Origin: Hymenobacter artigasi
Lineage (GTDB): Bacteria; Bacteroidota; Bacteroidia; Cytophagales; Hymenobacteraceae
Direction: 5' to 3'
DNA length: 64,000 nt
NCBI RefSeq assembly: GCF_012275535.1
Contig: NZ_JAAVTK010000001.1
Span: 558,001-622,000, forward strand
The stretch's first letter is position 1, and each line of letters opens with the position of its first letter. The notes beneath the pieces were generated by a model. That model saw nothing but the letters and a program-made list of their open reading frames with translations. It searched no databases and was not told where the DNA came from. Below are positions 17,769-27,247 of this stretch, one piece after another. The position numbers were made by a program, and so were the translations under genes.

Positions 17769-18362
17769 ATGAAATCGACTTTCTTCCGCCCGCTGCTCGA
17801 AGCGGCCATCGTGCTGTTTGTGGTGCTGGGGGCGGCGCGCTGGGTGACGGGCCTGTTCGCGAAGCACACCCAGGTGTACCAGACCACGGCGGCGCGGCAG
17901 ATGCGGCTGCTGTTCTGGCCGCTGCTGGCGTTGGGCGCGGGCTTGAGCGTGCTGCCGGCCGTGGCCATGGGCAGCACGCCGGTGAGCGGGTTCGAGTGGG
18001 CCCTGACGCTGGGCTTTATGGCCTTCACGCTGGTGCTGAGTGGGCCGGCGCTGCTGCTGCACCTGCGCTACTGGGTGCTGAACCACGACACGGTGCTGGT
18101 TTTTCAGCCCGTTAATAATCGGTTTGAAGTGTATGCGGCGGGCCAGCGGCTGCCCTTCGAGCGGCGCGACCTTGCCCGCGTGGAGCGCGTGACGTGCAGA
18201 GCCCGCCGCACCTTCTGGGCAAAGTATGACTACCTGACGCTGCACCTGCACGATGGCCGCAGCATTACCCTCACTTCGCTGCTCACGGAGCTGGAGCCGC
18301 TGGCGGTTTTTCTGCGCAGCCTGCCCACGGACCGGCGCATCAGCACCTGGTGCTGGGTGTGA
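17769..18362 (+). CDS. Membrane protein of unknown function
   Basis: 197 residues. Three hydrophobic segments (about 9-28, 47-67, 77-98) are followed by a soluble region of about 95 residues in short strands (NRFEVYAAGQRLPFERRDLARVE; YDYLTLHLHDGRSITLTSLL) reminiscent of the PH-like fold of membrane-anchored bacterial proteins. I do not recognise a family. It begins 21 bases after selD, so co-transcription is likely. Confidence 0.65.
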   Translation: MKSTFFRPLLEAAIVLFVVLGAARWVTGLFAKHTQVYQTTAARQMRLLFWPLLALGAGLSVLPAVAMGSTPVSGFEWALTLGFMAFTLVLSGPALLLHLRYWVLNHDTVLVFQPVNNRFEVYAAGQRLPFERRDLARVERVTCRARRTFWAKYDYLTLHLHDGRSITLTSLLTELEPLAVFLRSLPTDRRISTWCWV

Positions 18363-18365
18363 GGC

Positions 18366-18572
18366 GGGTTGGTGGATTGGTGGATTGGTGGGGGCAACTG
18401 TCATTCTGCGCATTTCTGAGAAGAGATGACGGCCCTCTTCAACGAAGAGCGGTTAGCAGTGGTCAAGACAGTGCAAACGTGGTAAGGTCCTTGGCTACGC
18501 CGACTTTCTGTTCGCAAGCGCTGGATGACAGGGTTGTCCCGCTAATCCACCACCCCACCAACCCACTAACCC
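18366..18572. repeat. Inverted repeat between converging genes, GGTGGATTGG units
   Basis: Left arm about 18366-18411 (GGTTGGTGGATTGGTGGATT...) and right arm about 18517-18572 (reverse complement GGGGTTAGTGGGTTGGTGGG...) flank a centre that itself starts TGTCATTCTGCGC and ends GCGCTGGATGACA, a decayed copy of the GTCAT hairpin family. So one element seems nested in another. Related to 46801-46907. Confidence 0.75.
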
Positions 18573-18575
18573 CGC

Positions 18576-19985
18576 TTACTTCCGCTTATACAGGCCGGGC
18601 GTTTCCGTGGGCTCGTAGGCGCTGAAGATGCCGGGGAGCAGCTGTTTTAGGCGGGGTACTATGCGGCTCTGGTCGAGCAGATAGGTGGGCGGGTTGGGGG
18701 CCATTTTCTGAGCCACGCGCACCACGGCGGCATACTCATTGAGGTGGCCAAAATCGACCTGCGACAGTGCCCAGTCGAGGTAGGGCGTGGCGGGGTGATT
18801 GTTGAAATATGCGCGGTCGTCGGGGCCGAGAATGAGCAGGGTTTGACCGCGCAGGGCGGCATAGCGCGGGTCGGGCTCGAGGCCGAAGCGGCTTTCGGCA
18901 GGCATGTGCAGCAGGCTTTCGAGGCGCGGTACCTGGGCGCGGTAGCGCAGCACCAACACGGAGTTGATGAGCAGCAGCAGCAGCAACTCCAGCAGCCAGC
19001 TTTGGCGGTAGCGCTGCCACAGAAACAGGCTGAAATAGGCCAGCGGCGGCAGCAGCAGCACCAGCGCACCGGGGGCCGCGCCGCGCTCTACGGCGGCAGC
19101 CACGCCGGCCACCACCAGCCAGACCAGCATCATCTGGCGGAATTTTATCTGGAATACCAGCCCCAGCGACGTGCCCAGCGACCGCAGCAGCGCCAGTCCC
19201 AGCACCAGCATGGGCACAATGAGCAGACGCAATTGCAGGCCGGCAGGCAAGCCACTGGCAATGAGGTCGGTGAGTCCCGGCTGGAGATGAAACTGCGTGA
19301 ACCCCGGCAGTGCGCCGGTATAGAAGAAAAACGTGGCTACCAGCGCATACGGAAAGAAAAACCCGCACAGCAGCAGCAGGGAGCTCCGAAAGGAATTGGC
19401 GGCGAAAATCACTACCGCGAATAGTCCCACTATCACAAATAGGCTCAGCGGCAGGTAGCACAGCGCCCCCAGCCCAATCAGGAAGCCGGCCCGGAAGAGG
19501 CGGCGGTTGTCGTAGCCCTCGCGGGAGGTGGGCAGCAGCGCGCTCAGCGCAAATACGATGAAGGTATTGCCCAGCAACAGTGGCGAGAGGGCATCCAAAT
19601 CGGTGCTCACGCTGCCCACCAGCAGGTAGGTGAGGGCGGCCACGTAGCCGCGCTCGGGGTGCACATCGTAGCGATTGAAAACCAGGTTCAGGCGCAGGCC
19701 CTGGATGAACAGCAGCCCCAGGGCCATCATGCGGTAGAGCCACACGGGCCGCGCCAGCACTGCATCGAGGGCGGCAAATGTGGCGGCGGCCAGCGGCGCG
19801 GTGCCGTCGTAGAGGTCGCGGTAGGGCATGGCGCCGCCGTGCAGCCGCTCGCCCACCAGCAGGGCCCGGAGCTCGGCCGCCGTCAGGGGCAGGCCGGCCC
19901 AGAGCAGCGGCAGGCGCAGGGCCAGCACCAGCAGCACCAGGGCCAGCAGCTGCGTAGGCAACGAGCTTTTGAAAAAGCGAAGCAC
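18576..19985 (-). CDS. Multipass membrane protein, DUF6427-like
   Basis: 469 residues from a GTG at 19985 (LRFFKSSLPTQLLALVLLVL). About ten membrane segments up to residue 345, then a soluble C-terminal part (about 355-469). The start with FFKS, the YDVHPERGYVAALTYLLVGS segment and the FRAGFLIGLGALCYLP stretch resemble DUF6427 proteins of Bacteroidetes as I remember them; function unknown. Divergent from rbfA across an inverted repeat. Confidence 0.65.
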   Translation of the reverse strand: MLRFFKSSLPTQLLALVLLVLALRLPLLWAGLPLTAAELRALLVGERLHGGAMPYRDLYDGTAPLAAATFAALDAVLARPVWLYRMMALGLLFIQGLRLNLVFNRYDVHPERGYVAALTYLLVGSVSTDLDALSPLLLGNTFIVFALSALLPTSREGYDNRRLFRAGFLIGLGALCYLPLSLFVIVGLFAVVIFAANSFRSSLLLLCGFFFPYALVATFFFYTGALPGFTQFHLQPGLTDLIASGLPAGLQLRLLIVPMLVLGLALLRSLGTSLGLVFQIKFRQMMLVWLVVAGVAAAVERGAAPGALVLLLPPLAYFSLFLWQRYRQSWLLELLLLLLINSVLVLRYRAQVPRLESLLHMPAESRFGLEPDPRYAALRGQTLLILGPDDRAYFNNHPATPYLDWALSQVDFGHLNEYAAVVRVAQKMAPNPPTYLLDQSRIVPRLKQLLPGIFSAYEPTETPGLYKRK

Positions 19986-19989
19986 TCGT

Positions 19990-20142
19990 TAGGGTATGAG
20001 GGTAAGAGGGTGTGGGGGTAGGAGGGTATAAGGCTGTGGGGGTAGCGCAAAGGTATTGTGCGACCCCAACGCTGACAGCTATTCTTTTTATGCCTTCCGC
20101 CCCATCCCCCCTACCCTCCTACCCCCACACCCTCATACCCTA
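19990..20142. repeat. Inverted repeat of GGGTA/GAGGGTGT units in a divergent promoter region
   Basis: Left arm 19990-20045 begins TAGGGTATGAGGGTAAGAGG; right arm 20100-20142 has reverse complement TAGGGTATGAGGGTGTGGGG. The left arm holds about one extra unit. It lies between two divergent start codons, directly next to the rbfA -7 box. Confidence 0.8.
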
Positions 20143-20153
20143 AAAACACCTCG

Positions 20154-20161
20154 TACCTTTG
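20154..20161 (+). promoter_or_regulatory. -7 promoter box of rbfA, very close to its ATG
   Basis: TACCTTTG, full match to TAnnTTTG, nine bases before the ATG at 20171. With initiation a few bases downstream, the rbfA message would have almost no leader. Confidence 0.55.
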
Positions 20162-20170
20162 CCAGTCATT

Positions 20171-20587
20171 ATGGATAGCAAACGACAACAAAAAATGGCC
20201 AGCCTACTCCAGCAGGAGCTGGCGGCTGTATTGCAGCGCGACCTGCCGCACCTTTTCGGGGGCGGGATGGCCCCCAGCATCAGCATGGTGAAGGTGACGC
20301 CCGACCTGGGCCAGGCCCGCGTGTACCTGAGCCTGCTGCTGGGCAACGATGCCAACGAGCGCATCGAAATAGTGCGCGACAACGCCAGGGAAATCCGCCA
20401 TGCCCTGGCCAAGCGCATCCGCAAAACGGCCCGCGTGGTGCCCGAGCTCGTATTTTTCCACGACGACAGCGCCGCCTACGCCGCCCACATGGACCAGGTG
20501 CTTGGCACGCTCGACATTCCGGCTCCGCCCCAGGAGGACGCGCCCGAGAATGACGACAAACCCGCCCGCCCGCGTTTATTCAATTAG
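20171..20587 (+). CDS. rbfA: Ribosome-binding factor A
   Basis: 138 residues from the ATG at 20171 (MDSKRQQKMASLLQQELA); an upstream start at 20159 lies across the promoter box. Binds the 30S subunit near the 5' helix of 16S rRNA during maturation and cold adaptation. KH-like fold with ISMVKVTPDLGQARVYLSLL and AKRIRKTARVVPELVFFHDD, the RbfA signature. The acidic, Pro-rich tail is an extension. A LolC/E-type permease lies two genes downstream, a pairing I recall as common in Bacteroidetes. Confidence 0.94.
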   Translation: MDSKRQQKMASLLQQELAAVLQRDLPHLFGGGMAPSISMVKVTPDLGQARVYLSLLLGNDANERIEIVRDNAREIRHALAKRIRKTARVVPELVFFHDDSAAYAAHMDQVLGTLDIPAPPQEDAPENDDKPARPRLFN

Positions 20588-20683
20588 CAAATGGGTAAAT
20601 GAGTAAATGAGTAAGGGCGCAGACAACTCATGAAGCTGTGCCTTCTTGCTCATTTACTCACTTACTCACTTACCCATTTACCG
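20587..20683. repeat. Inverted repeat of AAATGAGT units between rbfA and the methyltransferase
   Basis: Left arm 20587-20616 (GCAAATGGGTAAATGAGTAA...) and right arm 20650-20683 (reverse complement GGTAAATGGGTAAGTGAGTA...). The left arm starts at the rbfA stop and the right arm ends three bases before the TTG start of the next gene. Confidence 0.8.
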
Positions 20684-20685
20684 AC

Positions 20686-21495
20686 TTGTACTACGACCCG
20701 ATTAAGAAGACGCTCGGCCAGGTATTTAACCGCACGCCGTGGCTGCGCCGGCTGTTCTACCACCTGCTCGATTTGCTGCTGCTGCGCACCTGGCACGTGC
20801 ACCGCGAGCTGCGCCGCTGGGCCAAGGGCCGCACCCAGGAGCCGCTGAACATCCTCGACGCCGGCTCCGGCTACGGGCAGTATACATACTGGCTGAGCAG
20901 CCTGAGCGCGAAGTGGAACATCCTGGCCGTGGACGTGAAGGACGACCAGGTAGCCGATTCCAACCGGTTTTTCCAGCAGATTGGCCGCAAGAACGTGCAG
21001 TTTGCCGTGCAGGATTTGGTGCTCTATCAGGAGCCGAACTCCTTCGACCTGGCTCTGTCGGTTGATGTAATGGAGCATATTCTGGAAGATGTGGAGGTAT
21101 TTCGCAACATTCACGCTTCGCTGAAGGACGGCGGCATGCTGCTGATTTCGACTCCCAGCGACCAGGGCGGTTCCGACGTGCACGACGATGGTGAAACCAG
21201 CTTCATCGAGGAGCACGTGCGCGACGGCTACAACATCCGCGAGATTCAGCAGAAGCTGCGCACCGCCGGTTTCGAGCGCATCGAGGCCCGCTATTCCTAC
21301 GGCGAGCCGGGTCAGATTTCGTGGCGCCTCAGCATGAAATACCCCATTCTGATGCTGGGTAAGTCGCGCCTATTTTTCATCGTGCTGCCGTTCTATTACC
21401 TCATCACGTTCCCGTTCTGCCTGCTGCTGAACTGGCTCGATGCCCGCACGGTGCACGACTCCGGTACCGGCCTCATCGTGAAAGCCTGGAAGTAA
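20686..21495 (+). CDS. Class I SAM-dependent methyltransferase
   Basis: About 270 residues from TTG at 20686 (LYYDPIKKTLG); a GTG at 20638 is also in frame, but its first 14 codons would be the repeat arm, so I prefer the later start. The SAM-binding motif is NILDAGSGYGQYTYWL, followed by the acidic strand end NILAVDVKD and the post-II motif FDLALSVDVMEHI, all typical of Methyltransf_11/25. The C terminus has a hydrophobic stretch (FFIVLPFYYLITFPFCLLLNWL) that may sit on the membrane. Substrate unknown. Confidence 0.85.
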   Translation: MYYDPIKKTLGQVFNRTPWLRRLFYHLLDLLLLRTWHVHRELRRWAKGRTQEPLNILDAGSGYGQYTYWLSSLSAKWNILAVDVKDDQVADSNRFFQQIGRKNVQFAVQDLVLYQEPNSFDLALSVDVMEHILEDVEVFRNIHASLKDGGMLLISTPSDQGGSDVHDDGETSFIEEHVRDGYNIREIQQKLRTAGFERIEARYSYGEPGQISWRLSMKYPILMLGKSRLFFIVLPFYYLITFPFCLLLNWLDARTVHDSGTGLIVKAWK

Positions 21496-21664
21496 GGCGT
21501 AACACAAGCGGGCAAACCACCTGAATCTGTGCCCGTTACCGTTTAACCCGCATTTTGCCTTAGCTTTCCGAACGCTAACCCCGTAAAGCGCCCCGATAAA
21601 ACCCACGCAGGAGCCGTCTGCCCCATCCGGATAATCCGTGACCTACCCGACGAGTCCGTGATTT

Positions 21665-22897
21665 ATGAACGTCCCCATCCTCATTGCCCGGCGCTACTTC
21701 CGGTCCAAGAATAAGCGCAACATCATCACCATCATCTCCAACATTTCGATGATTGGGGTGGCGGTGGGCACCATGGCGCTGATTATTGTGCTGTCGGTGT
21801 TCAACGGGCTGGAGGATTTGGTGCGCACGCTCTACGGCAAGTCCGACCCCAACCTCGTCATCTCCGCAGCCAAAGGCAAGGCCTTCGACGTAGACCGCAC
21901 CTTCCTGATGAAGCTGGAAAACACGCCCGGCGTGGCCCTGCTCACGGAAGTAATTGAGGATAATGCCCTGCTGCAATACCACGACCGCCAGATGGTGGTG
22001 AAGATGCGCGGCCTGAGCGATAACTACTTCGGCCAGAGCCAGATTGACGCCAACATTCGCGAGGGCGACCACCGCCTGCGCCGCGATAGCCTGGAGTTGG
22101 CCCTGGTGGGCGCCGGCGTGCAGCACGAGCTCAGCATCACGCTCAACAACCGCTTGGCCCCCATGCGCCTGCTGTACCCACGCAACACGCCCGGCAAAAA
22201 AACCCTCGATTTCAACCCCGAGAACGCCTTCAACGAACAGAACCTGACGGCCGGTGGCGTTTTCCTCATCGAGCAGCACATCGACGACAGCTACATTTTC
22301 GTGCCCCTCACCTTTGCCCAGCGCCTGCTGGGCTACGGCACCCGCCGCACGGCCCTCTACGTGAAGGTGGGCCAGAGCTTCGAAATTGAAAAGGTGAAAG
22401 AGCAGGTGCGCAAGCTGCTGGGGCCCGATTTCAAAGTGCAGGATTCCGACGAGCAGCACGTCAGCCTGTTCAAGGCCATTAAAGTGGAGAAGCTGTTTGT
22501 GTTCATCACCTTCACGCTCATCCTGCTCATCGCCTCGCTCAACATCTTTTTTTCGCTCTCGATGCTGGTCATTGATAAGAAAAAGGACATCTCGGTGCTG
22601 CTGGCGATGGGCGCGAGCCAGAAAACGGTGCGGCGCACCTTCCTGTACGTGGGGGCCATTGTGGCGCTGGTGGGCGCGGCCACCGGGCTCATTCTCGGCG
22701 TCACACTGTGCTGGCTGCAGCAGCGGTTTGGCTTCGTGAGCATGGGCATGGCCACGAGCGTGGTGGATGCCTACCCGGTAAAAATGCAGGCTTCAGACCT
22801 GATTTTTACCTGCGTGTCCATTATCGTCATTACGCTGGCCGTAAGCATTCGCCCGGCCCTGAACGCGAGCAAGTTGGACTTGCGCGAGAATTTATAG
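21665..22897 (+). CDS. LolC/LolE-family ABC transporter permease
   Basis: 410 residues. FtsX/MacB-type topology: one N-terminal membrane segment (about 20-45), a large periplasmic domain (about 50-270), and three C-terminal segments (about 275-300, 322-350, 376-396). The N terminus PILIARRYFRSKNKRN matches the LolC/E group that pulls lipoproteins from the inner membrane for transfer to LolA. No ATPase gene (lolD) lies next to it; in Bacteroidetes it is often elsewhere. Which of LolC or LolE it resembles cannot be said. Confidence 0.87.
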   Translation: MNVPILIARRYFRSKNKRNIITIISNISMIGVAVGTMALIIVLSVFNGLEDLVRTLYGKSDPNLVISAAKGKAFDVDRTFLMKLENTPGVALLTEVIEDNALLQYHDRQMVVKMRGLSDNYFGQSQIDANIREGDHRLRRDSLELALVGAGVQHELSITLNNRLAPMRLLYPRNTPGKKTLDFNPENAFNEQNLTAGGVFLIEQHIDDSYIFVPLTFAQRLLGYGTRRTALYVKVGQSFEIEKVKEQVRKLLGPDFKVQDSDEQHVSLFKAIKVEKLFVFITFTLILLIASLNIFFSLSMLVIDKKKDISVLLAMGASQKTVRRTFLYVGAIVALVGAATGLILGVTLCWLQQRFGFVSMGMATSVVDAYPVKMQASDLIFTCVSIIVITLAVSIRPALNASKLDLRENL

Positions 22898-23027
22898 CGT
22901 TTATTGACTTTTGGTCATCTCCGGTGATTTTCTGGCGTAAGGACGTGGCATTCGCTCCTGGCAGCAAAGCGCTACTATACCAATTTGACGCTTTCTGCCC
23001 TACCTTGCGCCTTCCGCGTGCCCGGCT

Positions 23028-26000
23028 ATGAAAGTATCTACCGCAGAACCGTTTCAAATCGTCTACTCGCTCTTCGAACACGAGTTCCTGGGCCACCTGT
23101 TCGCGGCCTATGTGGTGCAGCTGGGCCCTCGCGGCCAGCTAACACTTCAGCACCAGACCGTTTCGGGGAAAAACGCCCACGAGTTCGCCGCCGGCCTCGA
23201 TGCCACCGACTTTGAGCTGGTAGAGCTCTGCGACCATATTCAGCAGGAAGCCGTGGTGAAAGAATTCTGGCCTCGCAAAATTGCCACGGCCGAGTTTTTC
23301 CTCAAAACCTACAATTCCGAAAAGGGCGACAAACCACTCCAGGAACTCATTTCCAAGCACGTGCAAACGCGCATGGCCGGTATTCTGGCGCGCCTGGCGG
23401 GCAAGCAGGTCTTTATTATGGGCCGCGATGGCGAGCCAACGTGGAAGGAAATCGGCTTGGCCCCGGCCAAGGCATCCATCCTGTTTCACTTTCGCCGCAA
23501 CGAGGAAGGCACCCACTACTTCCCCACCATCCAGTACCAGGGCCAGAAGCTTGATTTTCAATACAAAGACGCGGTACTGGTCTGCCTGCAGCCGGCCTGG
23601 CTGCTGCTCAACGACCTGCTCTACTCCTTCCGCACCGACGTGGACGGCCGCAAGCTGCTGCCGTTTTTGAAGAAAAAATTTATCGTGGTGCCCCGGCAGG
23701 TGGAGGAAAGCTATTTCCAGAAATTCGTGGCTCCGCTCATGGAGTCGTTTGAGGTGCATGCCCGGGGTTTCGACATTCGGTCGGAGCGCTACGTAGCGCG
23801 GCCCCGGCTCACATTCAGCGACGCCCTGCCCGCCCTGCCCGCGCCCGAAGCCCCCGTGCGCCCACCCGGCCCACCGCGCCGGGGGCGCATTCCGCTGCCC
23901 AAGCCCATTGCGCCCCTTCTCACCGGAGCCGAAACCGAACAGATTCATTTCGAGCTGAGCTTCCGCTACGGCCCGCACCTCATGCCACTGGGCACCAGCA
24001 AGCCCGTGAGCGTGCACCTCGAAAAGACGGCCGACAGCTACGTGTTCCACCGCCTGCTGCGCAGCCCCGAGCAGGAGCAGGCCACCGTGGAGGAGCTTCA
24101 GGCCCGCCGACTCACCGTGGCTAATGGTCACGGCTCGCTGCCCAAGGCCGAGGCCTTTAAATGGCTGCACGACAACTCCCCGGCCCTCACCGAGCTGGGC
24201 TACACGGTGGAAGCCGCCGCTACGGCCACCAAGAACTACTTCATCGGCCCCACCAGCGTGCAGGTGGGCATTCAGGAAGCCGGCGACTGGTTTGACGTGC
24301 GCGGCACGGTGCGCTTTGGCGACATCGAAGTGCCGTTTATCCGGCTCCGGGGCCACATTTTGCAGCGCCGGCGCGAGTTCAAGCTGCCCAACGGCCAGAT
24401 TGCCATCATCCCCGACGAGTGGTTTACGGATTACCTGGAGTTGTTTGCCTTCGGTGAAGAAACTGAGGACGGCCTTAACCTGCGCCGCCACCACTTGGCC
24501 CTGGTGGCCGACCTGCAAAGCAACGAGCTGGCCACCGTGCGCATGGGCCGCAAGTTGGAAAAGCTCCGCGACTTTGCCGAAGTGGAGGACCACCCGCTGC
24601 CCGTGGGCTTTCTGGGCGAGCTACGCCCCTACCAGAAAGCCGGCTACAACTGGCTGCGCTTCGTGCAGGACTACCATTTCGGCGGCTGCCTGGCCGACGA
24701 TATGGGTTTGGGCAAAGCCCAACCGCTGCACGCGAAGGTGATGACTCCCAGCGGTTGGCGCAGAATGGGTGAGCTGCGCCCGGGCGACCCGGTTATTAAT
24801 TCGCAGGGGAGCACTTCCCGCATTACAGGCGTATTCCCGCAGGGTGAGAAAGAAATATTCCGGGTTACGTTCACCGATGGGGCTACTGCTGAGTGTTGCG
24901 CCGAACACTTGTGGGCCGTGCAAAGCCCGGTGCAGAAGTACCGGAATCAGGCTTATCGGGTGAAGGCCTTGCACGAGTTTCGCAACGACCTGCACGACAA
25001 GCACGGCAATACGAAGTGGTTTGTGCCGATGGTGAAGCCTGTGGCCCTGGCCGCGCAACCTGTGCCAGTAGACCCCTATTTCCTGGGTTTGCTGCTAGGC
25101 GATGGTTGCTTCCGGCAGCACAGCATCGGCCTTTCTACCGGCGATACCGAGATTGTGAATTACGTGACACAGGAGTTGCCGCCCTCCCTGGCAATGCGCC
25201 GCAAGGGCGAAACCTGCGACTATATTTTTGTAAAAAATGCTGCCGGCTGGACCAACGAGCTGATGCAACATATCAAAGGACTAGGACTAAAGGGCAAACT
25301 GTCGAAAGACAAGTTTATTCCCGACAACTACCTGTTCAACGATACTCCTACCCGTCTGGCTTTACTTCAAGGGCTGATGGATTCCGACGGCTACATGTCG
25401 GCACAGGGCGACGTGTGCCAGTTCACCTCGGTCTCCGTTGCGTTGATTGAGGGCGTCACCTTTTTGGTACAGTCGCTGGGTGGTACCGTGAAACAATCGA
25501 GCAAAACCCCAGGCTATACACATAAGGCAGAAAGCCGGACCGGGCAGCTGGCGTACACCTTAACGCTGAGTCTACCGCCCCACATTACGCCTTTCCGATT
25601 GGCACGCAAAGCGGTGTTGTACCGTCCCAAAACAAAGTATCAGCCCTACCGGGGTATCAAATCGGTAGAACTGGTGGGCGTGATGCCTGCGCAATGCATC
25701 TCGGTGGATGCACCGGACCGGCTGTACGTGACGGATAATTTTATTCTGACGCACAACACCATCCAGACGCTGGCCATGCTTCAGCACCGCCGCGAAAGTG
25801 GTGAGGCTCAAGGAGCTGCGTCACTCTTGGTACTGCCCACCTCCTTGGTTTTCAACTGGCTGAACGAAGCCCAGAAGTTCACCCCCGAGCTGCGCGTACT
25901 GGCCTACACCGGCACCTACCGCGACAAAAACCCCGACCGTTTCGCCGACTACGACGTGGTGCTGACCAGTTACGGCATCGTGCGGCTCGATACGGAACTG

Positions 26001-27047
26001 CTGGCCGGCTACAAGTTCGACTACGTGATTCTGGACGAGTCGCAGGCCATCAAAAACCCGTCGAGCACCACCTCGCAGGCCGTGCGGCAGCTGCACTCCA
26101 AGCACCGGCTCATTCTCACGGGCACGCCCGTGGAGAACAGCACGATGGATTTGTGGTCGCAGATGTCCTTCATCAACCCCGGCTTGCTGGGCACGCAGGC
26201 ATTTTTCCGCAAGGAATTCCTCAAGCCCATCGAGAAAGACCAGGACGAAGGCCGCACGCGCCGCCTTCATGCGCTCATCAAGCCCTTCATCCTTCGCCGC
26301 CACAAAGCCCAGGTTGCCAAAGAACTACCCGCGAAAACGGAGCAGCTCAGCTACTGCCAGATGACGGAAGAGCAGGCCCACGCCTACGAGGAAACCAAGA
26401 GTTTCTACCGTAACAAAATCCTGCGCAACCTCGACGAGCACGGCCCGGCCAGCACCCAGTTTCTGCTGCTGCAGGGCCTCACGCGCCTCCGCCAGATTGC
26501 CAACCACCCGCGCCTGGCCGACGAAAACTACGTCCATGAGTCGGGCAAGCTGCGCGAAGTGCTGCGCATGCTGCGCAATGTAGTAGCCGAGGGACACAAA
26601 GTATTGGTATTTAGTCAATTTGTGCAGCACCTGTCCCTGGTGCGCGCTGCCTTGGATGAGCGGCAGATGCCCTACGCCTACCTCGACGGTGCAACCCGCG
26701 ACCGGCCCGCCGAAGTAGCGCGCTTTCAGGAAACCGAGGACCTGAAAATCTTTCTCATCAGCCTCAAAGCCGGTGGCGTGGGCCTCAACCTCACTGCCGC
26801 CGACTACGTCTTCATCCTCGACCCGTGGTGGAACCCCGCGGTGGAGGCCCAGGCCGTGGACCGGGCCCACCGCATCGGCCAGCAGCGCCCGGTGTTCACC
26901 TACAAGTTCATTACGCAGGGCACGGTGGAGGAAAAGATACTGGCCCTACAGCGCCGCAAACTAGCGCTGGTAAGCGAGCTTATCGCTACCGACGAAACCG
27001 TGATTAAGCACCTCACCCGCGAGGATATTGAGGAGCTGCTGGGGTAG
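23028..27047 (+). CDS. SNF2/RapA-type DEAD-like helicase, interrupted by an intein
   Basis: 1339 codons: a 992-residue host protein plus a 347-residue intein (residues 564-910). The extein N-terminal half (1-540) is an unassigned region found in long bacterial SNF2 proteins. The helicase core begins with GYNWLRFVQDYHFGGCLADD; Walker A is split as MGLGK/TIQTLAML by the intein. Then LDESQAIKN (motif II, Asp about 1003), LILTGTPVENS (III), the helicase C domain (VLVFSQFVQHL about 1205) and DPWWNPAVEAQAVDRAHRIGQ (V-VI, from 1265). DNA translocase on chromatin-like or RNA-polymerase targets; specific role unknown. Without splicing the ATP site would be broken. Confidence 0.93.
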   Translation: MKVSTAEPFQIVYSLFEHEFLGHLFAAYVVQLGPRGQLTLQHQTVSGKNAHEFAAGLDATDFELVELCDHIQQEAVVKEFWPRKIATAEFFLKTYNSEKGDKPLQELISKHVQTRMAGILARLAGKQVFIMGRDGEPTWKEIGLAPAKASILFHFRRNEEGTHYFPTIQYQGQKLDFQYKDAVLVCLQPAWLLLNDLLYSFRTDVDGRKLLPFLKKKFIVVPRQVEESYFQKFVAPLMESFEVHARGFDIRSERYVARPRLTFSDALPALPAPEAPVRPPGPPRRGRIPLPKPIAPLLTGAETEQIHFELSFRYGPHLMPLGTSKPVSVHLEKTADSYVFHRLLRSPEQEQATVEELQARRLTVANGHGSLPKAEAFKWLHDNSPALTELGYTVEAAATATKNYFIGPTSVQVGIQEAGDWFDVRGTVRFGDIEVPFIRLRGHILQRRREFKLPNGQIAIIPDEWFTDYLELFAFGEETEDGLNLRRHHLALVADLQSNELATVRMGRKLEKLRDFAEVEDHPLPVGFLGELRPYQKAGYNWLRFVQDYHFGGCLADDMGLGKAQPLHAKVMTPSGWRRMGELRPGDPVINSQGSTSRITGVFPQGEKEIFRVTFTDGATAECCAEHLWAVQSPVQKYRNQAYRVKALHEFRNDLHDKHGNTKWFVPMVKPVALAAQPVPVDPYFLGLLLGDGCFRQHSIGLSTGDTEIVNYVTQELPPSLAMRRKGETCDYIFVKNAAGWTNELMQHIKGLGLKGKLSKDKFIPDNYLFNDTPTRLALLQGLMDSDGYMSAQGDVCQFTSVSVALIEGVTFLVQSLGGTVKQSSKTPGYTHKAESRTGQLAYTLTLSLPPHITPFRLARKAVLYRPKTKYQPYRGIKSVELVGVMPAQCISVDAPDRLYVTDNFILTHNTIQTLAMLQHRRESGEAQGAASLLVLPTSLVFNWLNEAQKFTPELRVLAYTGTYRDKNPDRFADYDVVLTSYGIVRLDTELLAGYKFDYVILDESQAIKNPSSTTSQAVRQLHSKHRLILTGTPVENSTMDLWSQMSFINPGLLGTQAFFRKEFLKPIEKDQDEGRTRRLHALIKPFILRRHKAQVAKELPAKTEQLSYCQMTEEQAHAYEETKSFYRNKILRNLDEHGPASTQFLLLQGLTRLRQIANHPRLADENYVHESGKLREVLRMLRNVVAEGHKVLVFSQFVQHLSLVRAALDERQMPYAYLDGATRDRPAEVARFQETEDLKIFLISLKAGGVGLNLTAADYVFILDPWWNPAVEAQAVDRAHRIGQQRPVFTYKFITQGTVEEKILALQRRKLALVSELIATDETVIKHLTREDIEELLG
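24717..25757 (+). mobile_element. Class 3-type intein with LAGLIDADG endonuclease in the Walker A motif
   Basis: 347 residues in frame between Lys and Thr of GLGKT. It starts with Ala (AQPLHAKVMTPSG) instead of Cys/Ser. The Trp/Cys/Thr triad that defines class 3 inteins is present: EHLW (Trp66, block B), AQCISVD (Cys327, block F) and LTHN (Thr345, block G, with His346 and Asn347). The +1 extein residue is Thr. Two LAGLIDADG-type helices, FLGLLLGDG (about 122-130) and LLQGLMDSDG (about 216-225), indicate a homing endonuclease, each keeping its acidic residue. Everything needed for splicing and homing looks intact. Confidence 0.9.
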
Positions 27048-27247
27048 GTGCAAGAATTAGGTGACGAGCAATTTCAGCCTGCCGGGCCAGCACTGCCTTC
27101 ACGATATTTTACTCTCTACATAGAGTGAGCGGCGTTGTCGTGCACTTGTTATGTATTCAACAGATGAGTAAACCATACTCCCAGCGCAAGTCAGCTTATA
27201 CGGCTATTGCATTTTCACTGTACTTAGTCGCTTAATATGGAGGCTGC

